A model generated the notes under the pieces. It saw nothing but the letters and a program-made list of their open reading frames with translations. It was not told the origin of the DNA and searched no databases. This document shows, piece after piece, positions 27,992-38,936 of a stretch of 64,000 bases of DNA. The DNA comes from Planoprotostelium fungivorum (lineage: Eukaryota; Evosea; Variosea; Cavosteliida; Cavosteliaceae). Position 1 is the stretch's first letter, and the number at the start of each line of letters is the position of its first letter. The stretch spans positions 1 to 64,000 of the forward strand of contig MDYQ01000073.1 in the NCBI GenBank assembly GCA_003024175.1. The letters run 5' to 3'. The translations under genes were made by a program, and so were the position numbers.

Positions 27992-28280
27992 ATGGTAAAC
28001 TGGCTATCTACACTGGTCGCTTGTATGATGGCATCGTTATCTTGTGCTCAGATCCAGAATATCAGTTCAGATGAGTCGTTTCAAATCGGACTCCCTGGGG
28101 TGATTCTAATTGATGTGCTTGATCGGCCAGTGTCCTCTCCCCGGAGATGCGTTCATCGTCATGAAGCTGATGCACATAAGCTGTCGCAGAGCGAGGGTAC
28201 GAGCCAGAGTGGATGAAGAACGAGAATAACTCCCAGGGGATTCCGTGCCGTCGGATAGGTCCTTCACATCGCATCAATTA
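27992..28280 (+). CDS. Possible small secreted protein
   Basis: MVNWLSTLVACMMASLSCAQ is a good signal peptide, followed by IQNISSDESFQIGLPG. If a GT-AG intron (about 28098-28190) is removed the frame continues RGYEPEWMKNENNSQGIPC and ends at TAG near 28278. No family is recognised. The TAG end would be exceptional in this window. Alternatively this is noncoding and the open frame chance. Confidence 0.25.
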
Positions 28281-28655
28281 GAGTAAAACTGACCTGTTTC
28301 AATTGGGTCTACTCTGAAAGAAGTTCTGTCGTGGCAATTTTAACAATAGGTTTCTATGTATAAAATCAGCAGCCTCATATTGTGAATCTTGTGTGAGATG
28401 TACGATCAACAGTACACTATCATAATTCCAGTCCTCAAAGGTCTCCGCGACCACATTTATGGGTGGGTCAAACCACCTCTGTCTGCGGGAGAGATGCACC
28501 ATCTTCTGGCATACCCCGGCAGCCGCTACATTGTGATATTAAGCGTTGTCCTCTTCTACCAACTCACGAATTCATCGTGTCCACAGATGGAACAAGAACG
28601 AAGACAAGATTCGTCTCTGAAAACGATCCACACAGATAAATGATAAATCGAAACT
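28281..28655. other. Intergenic region downstream of NAPE-PLD
   Basis: About 375 bases between the doubtful small secreted frame and the NAPE-PLD stop codon. A plus-strand frame at 28389-28643 has no domain or signal peptide and is not called. Confidence 0.4.
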
Positions 28656-30160
28656 TTATATCTCTGTCACGAGACTCTTGCCAAACATTCTCGTCTCTCC
28701 GATGTCCAGTACGGTGAAACTGTTCCTCGTCAGCTTCTCTTCTCTTCGTTTGACTCACTCTTCCACTGGCAAGTTGCTCTTCTGCATCCATTCTCTCGTC
28801 AGCTTCGGTGGCTCGTCTACTGGCTCGTCCGTGAGAACGAAGGTGCCCCAGTGGATGCCCATGCTCTGCTTCGATCCGATGTCTTGGTGGATCTACATCA
28901 ACATCAGCATCAGGTTGATCAGCATCATATCATCACGATCATGAGAATGATCACCTTCACGGCTTCTTCTGGATCGATGTGTTGTGGCTTCATCAGTTCC
29001 CTCGGTTGATAAGCTCCGATGGCGATCATACTGATACCTTCAGCTTTTCACATCCCTCTCCTTTCACCTGAAATCGAAAGGTCCGTAGTGCTTTCCAATG
29101 TCTTTGAACACGGGACAGTAACCCGTGTCACCCGAGAAGAACACCTTCTTCGTCGGACCTGCACGATCACGATGAGTGATCCACACATCCCAGCATGATG
29201 TCACCTTGGACGACCCAACTGCCCCACAGACTGTCGAAACTGGTCGTGGCATAGCGTTTCGACCAATGCTGGAGGGTGTCACGAGGTCATCGACATCATA
29301 GACATCATGGGATGCTCACCTGAGCGGGAGTGAAAGTGAGTGAGACGCTCTCGCTGAATTGAGCGGTCTCCCACCAATCGAGTTCGACGATGTTCTTGAT
29401 CTATAGAAGAGAGATCAGATGATGTGATGATGATCATCATCATCGTCGTGATGTGTACGTACCCCTTCTGGATGAAAGTACTTGGTCTGTCCTTTGGGTA
29501 TGAACCATTTGGTATCGTGCAGTTTGTTGTTTGCGAAATGTCTGAGAACGGAAGAGTCGAGATGATCGTAATGATCGTGCTGAAGAGTCGTCAGTGTGGT
29601 GTAGACATCGAATGAGATGAGCGAACACGTACGCTGATGATGACAAAGTCGATGGGGGGAAGCTCGGACAGCTGTAATGGAAGAGGTCTGTATCTCTTCG
29701 GTCCGGCGAAAGACAATGGTGAGCAGCGATCTGCAAAGACAGGGTCGGTCAAGAATGTCAAACCGTCCATCTGTTTGGATGTCAATCGATTCGATGGAGA
29801 TGCGATCGAGAGGGACCTGAATGAGAACGGAAGAGTGTCCGATCCACGTCGCTTGTATTCCATCGGTGACCTTCTCTGCGATCTTGCTCAGATCTACTTT
29901 CGTGGCTGGAATCATCTGATCGAGATCTTTCTGTGTGAGTCCTCTAAGAGGATCTGTTCAGTGTCAACATCTTCTTTCACGATGAAACAAGAGACCTTTT
30001 CTCGTAAATTGCCACTTGAAGATGGCACCGAAGCCTGGCTGTTTGAATTCTGGCCATGGATTTGCATATAGACCTTTGCTGCTAATGAGAGGTTTGATCT
30101 GTATCAAAGGTTACGAATCGATCAACCTCTATCTGTCACCTTCTCTTCTAACAATGCCAT
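28656..30160 (-). CDS. NAPEPLD: N-acyl-phosphatidylethanolamine phospholipase D (metallo-beta-lactamase fold)
   Basis: This should release N-acylethanolamines from N-acyl-PE at membranes using two zinc ions. The start MALLEEKIKPLISSKG joins GLYANPWPEFKQPGFGAIFKW, and IQATWIGHSSVLIQV and FLTDPVFADRCSPLSFAGPKR follow. The zinc motif is HDHYDHLD; others are KNIVELDWWE, FTPAQHWSKR, FFSGDTGYCPVFKDIGKHYG and SMGIHWGTFVLTDEP. The order and spacing match animal NAPE-PLD. The C-terminus FTVLDIGETRMFGKSLVTEI ends at TAA 28656-28658. About seven short introns. The N-terminal ATG at 30160 fits a small first exon joined across GTGACAGATAG...TACAG. Confidence 0.92.
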
Positions 30161-30555
30161 TGTGGATGTTGATGTTCGACGAGGAAGGATATTCGATGTT
30201 GTGACTCTAGGATGTCTTTGCCCTTTGATCAGGTTGTGGGTTGCTCGGCCGAGCATAGAAGGATGTGATGTCCATCGGGTAAAACGTTTCGGGACCCGAA
30301 CCCCAAGACCCGAGCCGCCGATATTACGTCATGACTCATGTTCGTGTAGATCATCCTCCCTCTTTCAACGAGATACTACCTTCTTCTCATCCTCTCATCG
30401 TCGTAGTTGATTTTCTCACAAGGAGAACCTGAGACAAAATGAGTGATACTCTTGCCTCAACCTGGCCTCTGCAGCCGAGGTCAATTCAAGGAAACCTTCG
30501 CAGCAGACCGAAGGTACCATTCGATCCATACAACTCCATCACTTCACCGTTCTAT
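30161..30555. other. Intergenic region between NAPE-PLD and the PPR gene
   Basis: About 395 bases. It contains a GC-rich inverted stretch near 30240-30310 (CTCGGCCGAG and CGGGACCCGAACCCC), but I cannot fold it into a tRNA. Nothing else is recognised. Confidence 0.4.
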
Positions 30556-31848
30556 TTATTCTGGCTCTTGATTCGCCATGGCAAAGGTTGTCAGCAGCTC
30601 CAACGATTTCTTCGAGACTTTGATGGAATTCTTCTTGATCAGCTTCATCAGCGTGATCATTCTGTGGCGATCGTTATATCTCGAATACAGTTCCACCAGG
30701 GCAGAGACAGTCACATCGTTCGGCTTGACATTCTCTCGGTCCATGTCATCAAAAAAATAGTCGACGGCGCCGTTCATGTCTTGCGATCCTCTCAAAAGGC
30801 CGTGAAAGATGATGTTGTATGTGACCACGTTCAGCCACAGCTTCTTTTGCTTCATGGTGCGCAGCGTCTCTCGGATGCTGTCGAAATCTTCTCGGTTGAC
30901 GTAGAGGAGAACGAGAGCGTTGTAGTGGACGATCTGTGGGGTCACACCGTCTTGTTCCATGGAAGACAGTATCTGATGGTGTCAGCGTCGCGACTTCGAC
31001 TCCCGGCTAGGTCGTTTTTTCACCTCTTGAATTCGTTTGAGATTGTCACGTCTGGCGTGGGCAGTCAAGATACGAGAATACGTGTGAGAGTCTGGCTTCA
31101 AGCCGGCTTGTCTTAACTCTTGCATGAGCTCCTCCGCTTCGTCTTCACGATCTTGCATGATGAGATGTTGCATCCTGACGTCGTATACGTTGAGATTGAG
31201 TTCTCCGCTGGAGCGAAGCATGTTCCATATGTAATCGACCTTCTTGTGTTGGCATGTGTTCATGTAATATTGCATCAGTTTCGTGTATGTCGTTGTGTTG
31301 GGCTTGATGTCGTTTCTCTCCATCTCCTACTCGATGTGAATCGTTCGTCTCATCGATGATGAAGTTCATCACCCCTAGGAGTCTTGACATGGCCTGATCA
31401 TCTTCTTTTCGGCAGAAAAATTCGAGGAGAGGATTGTAAGTCGTAGCGTCCATACCAACGACGTTCTTCGATTTCATGTTCTCCAAGATGGTGAAGCAAT
31501 CACTGATCCTTCCCATTCTGGCCAGACCTCTTATGAGGATGTTGTAGTGCTCGATGCGATGTTCTCCCGTGAAGGAAGCAAAAGTGTTGACGAGGTCATT
31601 CGGCCTCCTCTTGTCAGCCAGCTGGGACAATGTGTTTGTGAGCTTACGTGGATCATCGATGCTGGGTAGAGCGATCGGTCGGACAGGTAGGTTGGGATGT
31701 ATAGACTGCGGTGGCGTTGTCGAATAACAGGCCTGACGATCGCATCACGAGGACGTATTGCGATGAGGACATCGAGAGACAAATATCGATCAATCACCTT
31801 TGGTATTTTATGAAGTGGGATGATCTGCCGCTGCAATCGGCACAACAT
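30556..31848 (-). CDS. Mitochondrial pentatricopeptide-repeat (PPR) protein
   Basis: PPR proteins bind organellar RNA one base per repeat. MLCRLQRQIIPLHKIPKACYS is a plausible mitochondrial presequence. Repeats follow: HYNILIRGLARMGRISDCFTIL, TYNPLLEFFCRKEDDQAMSRLL, TTYTKLMQYYMNTCQHKKVDYI, TYSRILTAHARRDNLKRI, HYNALVLLYVNREDFDSIRETL, TYNIIFHGLLRGSQDMNGAVDY and VSALVELYSRYNDRHRM. The P-type units are about 35 residues and there is no C-terminal E/DYW or SMR domain visible. Stop TAA at 30556-30558. Its start is 115 bases from the start of the divergent clathrin light chain gene. RNA target unknown. Confidence 0.88.
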
Positions 31849-31963
31849 GATCAGGTGGAGATGTGATGTGATGCGTGATTTCACGTGATATTCATTTATT
31901 CACCGTCTACAAACCGCAACGTCGGTTGCATCATCCCATCCTCTAATCCTCACACCTTCAGCT

Positions 31964-32775
31964 ATGGACGATTTCGATTTCACCTCCACCTCTTCACCTG
32001 CCCCTGTCAGCGCCTCTCACGACGAGCCTTTCGATGACGCCGACTTCGGCTCTTCTGCCAGCTACACGACCCCCGCCGCTGGTGGTGCCTTCGAGGACGA
32101 TCCTTTCTCTTCTTCAGAGACACCTGCTGCTGCTGAACAACCACCCGCTGCTGCTTCTCCCCTCCCCACTCGCTCATTTTCCCCCGAGGCCTCTCCAGTC
32201 GCCTCCCCAATCGCATCTCCCGCCCCTCAGAGAGCTCACGAGGAGGAGCCCGCCTACAACTCTTTCGCCCAGACCAGCAGCTCATACGACGATTCACCAC
32301 TGAGGTGAGAGGATGACGCGGCTGGGGGGAAATGGAGTTGACGATTGGTACAGCCAATGGCAAGACGAGCATAACAAATACCTCGACGAGAAGGCGAGAA
32401 AGGCCACCGAGAAGCACGACAAGATAATCGAGGAGGCCAGAAGTGCCACCGATGCCTTCTACAAGAAGTACGATGAGACTAAGGCCAAGAGGAAGGCTAC
32501 CAACAGGTGACTCAATGCATTGAGAGTTGGTGTTGGAATGGGTGATTGACATTATGACGCAGAAAGAACCAAGAGAAGACAGTTGCTGAGAGAGACCAAA
32601 TGCTGGCCTCCGCTCAGTCTTCCAGCAACACCTGGGCTAACGTCGCCTCCCTCGTCGACTTCAAGCAGGTAATCATCGTTTGAAGACAGCATCAAATGAC
32701 TCACGCGATGATCAGGTCCCCGTTGGAAGAGACACATCCAGAATGAAGAAGATCCTCCTCGATCTGAAGCACTAA
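31964..32775 (+). CDS. CLTA: Clathrin light chain
   Basis: The regulatory subunit of clathrin triskelia in coated vesicles. MDDFDFTSTSSPAP begins an acidic and Pro/Ser/Ala-rich disordered N-terminus. The heavy-chain-binding helix is WYSQWQDEHNKYLDEKARKATEKHDKIIEEA with YDETKAKRKATNR, and the C-terminal motif is NTWANVASLVDFKQVPVGRDTSRMKKILLDLKH, typical of the family (WxxVxxLxDF). Stop TAA 32773-32775. Three or four introns. The symbol is the animal one, used for orientation only. Confidence 0.9.
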
Positions 32776-32994
32776 GCATTCGTATCCGTTTATACTCTAC
32801 ACAAGTTGAAACATCTGTAGAAGTATAATAAAATTTGTCAGAGAATGTATTTGATATCCATTCTTTTATTGTTCATCTACAACGCACCAAGTTACGACAC
32901 ATACCAGACGATACACGACACAGAGGTAAAGAGATGAAGATGGATGAGACGACGTAGAGGTAATGTGGAGTGACATGACACAGAATAAGAGAAG

Positions 32995-33375
32995 ATGAAC
33001 GAAGAATCCGAGCCGTCCATGAAGATGAACTCTCACGAGACAGACGACACGTCCATAGGAACGAGCACCATTTTGAACAGTGAGCGACCCACAGATGCAG
33101 CCCGTCCATCGTCTCATTTTCTTCTAGACTTTGCAGAAGTCGTAGGAACCTGCCTCAGCGACGTCTTCCAGATCTACGAGTGGGTGTCTGAATCGAGTCG
33201 TATACTTCTCACGTTCACATCATCCAGGGCGACAGAGAACGATGAGAACCATCACCTCCATCTTCTTCGTGAAGAATTGCAGAGGGCTCGAAAGACGGGA
33301 GAAGATTTGGAAAAGGAGATCGAAGAGAGATTCCACTCCATTCAGCAGTACTTTACCATGATCACCCACATGTAG
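32995..33375 (+). CDS. Small coiled-coil protein, unidentified
   Basis: MNEESEPSMKMNSHE is acidic. After removal of an intron (about 33179-33226) the protein reads LLDFAEVVGTCLSDVFQIYEAT and then the coiled coil HLLREELQRARKTGEDLEKEIEERFHSIQQYF. The size and two-helix form resemble small subunits of large complexes, but I cannot assign one. It ends ITHM then TAG (33373-33375). If TAG were read through, the frame would go on for about 36 codons to TGA. The TAG is notable because almost no other gene in the window uses it. Confidence 0.5.
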   Translation: MNEESEPSMKMNSHETDDTSIGTSTILNSERPTDAARPSSHFLLDFAEVVGTCLSDVFQIYEWVSESSRILLTFTSSRATENDENHHLHLLREELQRARKTGEDLEKEIEERFHSIQQYFTMITHM

Positions 33376-33541
33376 GCTCAGATGACAACGATGAACTCGC
33401 CCAGAACAAGTTTTCAATCTTCTCCTTCTCTTCCTCCAATTCAATTCTTTTCCTCTCTTTTTTCTACTTTTTGAAAAGTGTAAATCAATTTCAAATCTTT
33501 TTCGTCAAAATCGTACTTTTATCATCGATACAAGAGAAAGT

Positions 33542-34303
33542 TTAGATGGTGGGCTTCTGGTTGATGGAACCGGCGACGGGGAAGCCTTGAGCGGCGAGTG
33601 CCTCTAAGCTTCCACCCTTGACTCCCAGATCGCGCTGGACGACGGTCTCTCTGTGGACGGTGGGGGCCTCGACGACCTTCTCGTAGATGTTCTTTGTCTC
33701 TTGGATGAGAGTCGATTGGATGACGTCTCTCTCGAGGACGGGCTGGACCTCCTCGATGACGGTCTTCTTGACGCTGATGAAGGAGTTAGTCGTGGAGTGA
33801 TTCGAAGATGTGTAAATGAATGATTGGAAGATGAATGATTGGAAGATGGAGCTGGACTTACACTTCGTTGACGATGGGTGCGTGGACGACTTGAGTTCTA
33901 AGGGCGGCATCGACCTGGACGGAGGGAGCGACGTAGTTCTCTGAGATGGGGGCGGACTTCTCTACGATGACCTCTCTGACCTCGGGGGCCAGCTCTCTCT
34001 GTTGGACGAGGGTGGGCTTGATCTCAGTCTCGTGCAGTCTCTCGGTGACTTGCTTGACGTCGAGCTGCTCTCTCTCTCTGTAGATAACGGGCTGATGATT
34101 TCGATCAGGAACGTGTCGAGAAGAAGATCATTATTAGATGGTGAAGTACGTGAAGAGGTGAAGGTGACCGGAAAACGCTGTCTTACCTGGATCTCCTCCT
34201 TCTGTACGGGGTGGATGTGCTCGTGGACGACGACCTCCTTCTGGATGACCTCGGCCTTGACGGGGGCGATGGTCTCCTTTACGATGGTGTTCTGAGTGTT
34301 CAT
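33542..34303 (-). CDS. Val/Glu/His-rich cytoplasmic protein of the fungal 'allergen'-like group
   Basis: MNTQNTIVKETIAPVKAEVI and EVVVHEHIHPVQKEEIQ, then REREQLDVKQVTERLHETEIKP, SAPISENYVAPSVQVDAAL and EEVQPVLERDVIQSTLIQETK. It is made of short alternating hydrophobic/charged segments with many 'V.HE.I.PV..' and 'E.VQPV..RD' blocks. Such composition is known from a loosely defined group of abundant stress- or spore-related proteins in fungi and amoebae. There is no membrane segment and no enzyme motif. Stop TAA 33542-33544; two introns. Function unknown. Confidence 0.6.
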
Positions 34304-34853
34304 TGTGCGTGTGGTTTGTGTTGTGTCTGTTGGATTGTGTCCAACCTCTATACCGATGTTCGTGAAAAGTCACGTATTGGACTTTGACGTGGAATTGGTG
34401 GAAATTTACGAAAAGACGGGAAAGATGACGAGAACAAATCTTGGACACACGGTTATGAACGTGCATGCTCACGGTAGAGAATCAGACGTAAACCCAAGGG
34501 TGGGGGATGCGGCCTACTTTTCTGTCGTCTTTCGGGAGAGGCCTCACATGATGACGAGTTCAAGGAAAGAAGGTTTTAGGTCTATATGAAATCTCTGGGT
34601 GAGGCGTTAGGCGTCTTGAAGAGGGATTGGGGGGGTGTAGATGCATGTGCACAGGATTCCAGATGCGATCGGAGGTGATTGATGCAGCAGAAGGGGTGCA
34701 CATATACAATTGGCGTGAGCTGCTGATCACGAACACCACATCTCATCGATTCTAGAACACGAGAAGTCATAATACATTGTCTATATTCACTCTCGATACA
34801 AACACAGACACAAAGAGAGGAAGATGAAGAAGAAAGAAGATGAACAAGTTCCA
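34304..34853. other. Intergenic region between the Val/Glu-rich gene and XRCC3
   Basis: About 550 bases of promoter side for the Val/Glu-rich gene and 3' flank of XRCC3. Open frames here are short and lack domains. Confidence 0.4.
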
Positions 34854-36639
34854 TCACGTCTGTTCGATTCCAACGATTCCCTTGACCGTCACGACATATC
34901 TACAACTCCGTTGGGGCAAGTGTGAAGACAGCATCACCTTCATCTCTCTCACGTTCACCTTCTGTACATCTCATCAGCTTCCACGACACACACTCTTCAC
35001 GTCTCACCTCTATGTTCTCGTTCTTCTTCAGCCTCTTTGAGTTGGGCTCATTCGTGGACGGTGAAGATGATGGAACGACATCGTGCAGGTCGATGTGATG
35101 AGATGTCTTCTTCAGTGATATACGGGTGTCGATGCAATTGGACCAAGCTAATCCCAGTGCTGGTCTCACCTTGTACAGTCAGTCTTTCACATCATCGATC
35201 GTGATCGTGATGATCGCATCTCATCTCATCACACGATCTCACCTTATCATCTGATGAGAAATCTGAACCAACTCTCTCGAATGATCCTGCCACCTATCGA
35301 ATGTCAATTGTTCACGATGAATGATGATGTGAAGGTGAGTTGTAGATGTCATACGCACTTGGTTGGTGATGAGAACCGGAATGTTGAGAGAGCTAGCGCA
35401 GAGCTTCAATCGAGAAGCTTGAACTGACAGACTATTTGCCCTTACAATTGCTTCTTCCACGCCTATTATAGGTCACACCATGGTGTGATCGGTGATGATG
35501 ATGACACTGGTGGTGATGATATGAAGAAATAACAATGTCGTATCGATGTGGATGATATTCAGTGTGATCCTCACCTGTTTCTCTCCAGAGTGCAGCAATG
35601 GAGTCCAATATGATCAATTTGAGATTGTTTCTGCACATCAGGGTCGGTAGTTCGCCGAGAAAATCGACCATCTCATCCGTCTACAGATAAAATCAATTCC
35701 ACCGAAAGGTCTACGAAGGTGATCGTGATCGCGATCGATGATGATCTCACATGGTTGATTCGTTTGACTAGAATCGAGCTCTCTATGTCTTCCGTCGTCT
35801 TTCCTTCGAAGTATTCGCCGTGCTCTTCTAAGAACTGTGTGGATAACTGACGCAGCCTCCTGGCGGGAAATTTTTCGGTGGCAATGTACACGGCCGAACC
35901 ACCCATACCACCTGTCATCTGTGAGCTTAGTTCAACTACAACGAGCCATTTTGTGATATCGGTACGATACCTCGTTCGGCGGGCAGCTGACATCGCAGGG
36001 CCATCTGGAGGCAGAATTGGGACTTTCCAACTCCCGCCTCTCCCGTTACTTCGGTGATAATCCTAGATAAGAACCCTCCTCCCAAAAATCTGAAATAAAT
36101 TCGAATCAACTCCAATTGTCATGAGTGTAGGTGAAGAGATGTGGTGATCGAGGACTCACTCGTCGAGGACTGAATCGCCCGTAGACAAATGGAGAGTTCT
36201 GTCTCTCTCATCTTCTATTCTTTCCAACACACTCGTCGTGATGATGTTCTGACAGAGTGACAGAGATTCTTCCGTGATGAACGATTGGCAATGAGGTAGA
36301 CTCCAACCGGTCACCCTGATTTGATAGTGAGGATAGCTAATGTGATCTATTCACCTCTGTAAAGTCGCAGTGGTAACATAGATGATGTCCTCTCTTCGAT
36401 TGACTTTTAAAAGATCATATACCTGTCGATTGATTGACGAAGAGATCAAAGCATATGAAGCACACTTGTTCGACTGTATACACCTTCTCGTTCTGAAAGG
36501 ATGGAGAAATTGCTATAATGAATCAGATTAAACCGTCTGTGCACATGATATCCTCACTGGATTGTGTCTTATCCTCTTCTTCCCTCTCAAACTCCCTTTG
36601 AATCTCGTCTTCTACATTCAGAGAAGGTTCTTCCTCCAT
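34854..36639 (-). CDS. XRCC3: XRCC3-type RAD51 paralogue (homologous recombination ATPase)
   Basis: A RAD51-family protein acting in double-strand-break repair. MEEEPSLNVEDEIQREFE is spliced to NEKVYTVEQVYDLLKVNRRED and VTGWSLPHCQSF. IITEVTGEAGVGKSQFCLQMA holds Walker A. MGGSAVYIATEKFPARRLRQL, KLIILDSIAALWRETGE (Walker B), LCASSLNIPVLITNQV and PALGLAWSNCIDTRISLKK match XRCC3 better than RAD51, XRCC2 or RAD51C. The C-terminal MLSSHLPQRSCRYVVTVKGI aligns to human XRCC3 and ends at TGA 34854-34856. It needs the acceptor AGCTGATGAGATGTACAG; an alternative one ends at TAG near 34906 and loses this match. Confidence 0.85.
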
Positions 36640-37047
36640 TGTCGTCTGATGATTGTGTGATTCAAACACAGGTCATCTGTTGTCTTCCAGGAAATTGGGC
36701 TCTGAGCTCGGTTCGACTCCCGCGCAGTTGTTCACTTTTTTGTCGATTGTCACACCAGCCATTCTTTACAAAGCTGAGACATCGTCCTCTATAGTATCCT
36801 GCATTCTATACCATCATCTATCGAGCGCCGCTCGGAGCCCATCGACATATTCCCAGTGTTTTATTCTCTATTTATAGTTGGATGCGGTTAGCTGTCCGCG
36901 GCTCCACACCTAAGGCGTCTAAAAGTCGTGCAGCATTCACTCGATTTTTCTTTTTCGCGAGGTATGAACATAAGGCGACACGCTTCCCACCACCTTTAGA
37001 CAAATGCATCTGCGGGAGCACCAACTATTTCAAATTCACGACCCAGC
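36640..37047. other. Intergenic region between XRCC3 and a small secreted gene
   Basis: About 410 bases shared by two divergent promoters. No clear motif apart from TATTTATA at about 36870. Confidence 0.4.
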
Positions 37048-37495
37048 ATGAAGGCAGCAACCCTTGTACTGTTAGCTCTTTTTGCTCAGGCCCTCTCTCT
37101 TCAGTTTTGGGTCGTGACCGTGCACAATGAGGTCGGCAGCAACCTCAGCCTGGGCAATTTCACATGTAATCTGCCCGTGAGACACAAGCTACCCTCTTCA
37201 CTTCGCACGGGTTCTTCCGATTTCTTCGTGACGCAGGGAGATGCTCTCTCTGGTGAGTCCATATTATGGATGGGATATCTTGATTGACATCATCATCACA
37301 GCATCTTTCACCTACTCCGCATCTGAAAATCAAGTGAGCTTCAATGTGGACGCACCAGAGGGATGGTCTGATTTAAAGGCAACCGCTGAGGTCACGGGAG
37401 AGACTCTCATTGCCACAACAAAGCCGCGGTGTGCTACCCTGGCAGCCAACGTCAACCGCTGCACGATCGATTTTACCGTAACCAAAAAGAATTAA
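37048..37495 (+). CDS. Small secreted protein, unidentified
   Basis: MKAATLVLLALFAQALSLQ is a clear signal peptide. The mature part of about 115 residues has alternating beta-type segments (FWVVTVHNEVGSNLSLGN, ASFTYSASENQVSFNV, EGWSDLKATAEVTGETL) and four cysteines or so. One 48-base intron sits after DALS (GTGAGTCC...CATCACAG), and the frame continues cleanly. Stop TAA 37493-37495. I recognise no family. The pattern suggests a small beta-sandwich extracellular protein. Confidence 0.6.
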
Positions 37496-37834
37496 AAGAA
37501 GAGAACGGAATGGAGTCAATTCGTCGTCTGAGTGCAGAATCACAGCATGGATGCACGATGTTTTTGGGTAGTTGGCGTCCATTATTGATGCTCCGATCGC
37601 ATTCACTGTAAGATGTTCAGAGTACAATGTCCAAGTTCGATCACCGGTCGCAATTATCTTCCATGTTCTTCTATGAGTTCGATCTCATGATGATCAGAAG
37701 AGTGGTTACAGGATCTGGTTTGTGTACAAGCGCTAGCCGTGTCGGCGCAATGGTGGTGTTATTGAAATAAAAGTGAATTTACCGAAATGAAATGTGATCA
37801 CATCACAACAATTCGCATCACGCCAGATCACAAC
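37496..37834. other. Intergenic region
   Basis: About 340 bases; GAAATAAAAG at 37766 may be the 5' flank of the next gene. Nothing else is recognised. Confidence 0.35.
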
Positions 37835-38858
37835 ATGCTACACAATTCGAGAATTATAGCTACCTCGTTTCATGGAATCAAACAATGTCCAAAGTTGTCA
37901 CTCAACAGAGTCAGTCGAGCCAATCATTTATCAAAGAGAACCCTCTTCGTTGGTGATATCGACGTGAAAGGACCTCAGATCAAAGCTGGAGGGGCGATAT
38001 TCAAGATCAAATCATTAGTAGTGAGAACATTGGGCAATGCTTCTGAAGATCTAATCCAATCCAGGACCTTCCAACTGAAATGCACACACCATTGACTGAA
38101 TTGAACGAGTTGAACACAAAACAGAAGAAAGCGTTCCCATACCGGGTGGAAGGTGAGAGAGGAAGGAAGATCTGCCCTGATTAAACAGTTCAACCGATTT
38201 ATCGACGTCTCATGCTCTATATCATCAGCGGGGGTAAGGAGAACTTCTTCCAAGGAGGTGAGTCGATCCCATCTCTTCACATCATCCATTCTGACATCAC
38301 ATCAGTCGAGTCCGCCATTCGATACATCTGGTCAGGTGAAGAAGAAAGGAATCCATCTCACGTCTCTCATCTCGATCAGCATGCAATGACCCCGATCATC
38401 GAGGGTTGACTACCCTCTTAACCGACTCCACCAGCCTGCCCGAGCCCCTGTCTTACCTCAAGCACGGACACAAGATGATGCACGACAATCAACAGACTCT
38501 CACTGGACAAGACAAAGAGATCACGAGTATGACGCACGAGATCGTGGACATGTACCTCGGTACAGACTTAGTAACATCAGAGCTACGGAAAAACTTGTGA
38601 GGGAGATAGAGAGATGGTGAGTGACAGCAACAGGTGGAGTGGAAAAGTATCCTCGGTCTACTGTGTCAATTCGAGGCTCAAGGTGAAGACAGCGACGGGA
38701 GGTGATGATGAGATGATGAGATGATGGTGCTGACGCCGATGACAGAAGAGGAAGAAAGGATCATCTTCACGAGGTGGGGTGCTCCGGTCAACCTTCCGGA
38801 ATGGAAATTGGTGCAGATCGAGCCTTTCCCCGTGCCTTTTGTATTAAAGAAAGATTGA
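37835..38858 (+). CDS. Unidentified protein with a mitochondrial-type N-terminus
   Basis: MLHNSRIIATSFHGIKQ and RVSRANHLSKRT is basic and Ser/Asn-rich without acids for 40 residues, like a mitochondrial presequence. After an intron it reads DLPTEMHTPLTELNELNTKQ. Later exons give LTDSTSLPEPLSYLKHGHKMM, TGQDKEITSMTHEIVDMYLG, VEWKSILGLLCQFEAQ and FTRWGAPVNLPEWKLVQIEPF, ending FVLKKD at TGA 38856-38858. Exon joins between 38140 and 38410 are uncertain. The upstream in-frame ATG at 37787 would give a longer start. I do not recognise a family; a mitochondrial assembly factor is one guess. Confidence 0.45.
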
Positions 38859-38936
38859 TCCCTCCACTCTTATATGAAGTCATCACTTGTTAACTTTCAA
38901 TTACATGGAACAACAATATGATCGAGTCTTTCCTTC

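Noticed and set aside
30239-30320. Possible tRNA near CTCGGCCGAG...CGGGACCCGAACCCC
   Set aside because: I could not form the four arms or a matching T-loop and anticodon; a tRNAscan run would settle it.
34862-34910. Earlier XRCC3 end at TAG near 34906 using a nearer acceptor
   Set aside because: The alternative acceptor gives a C-terminus that matches human XRCC3 (MLSSHLPQRSCRYVVTVKGI) and a TGA stop.
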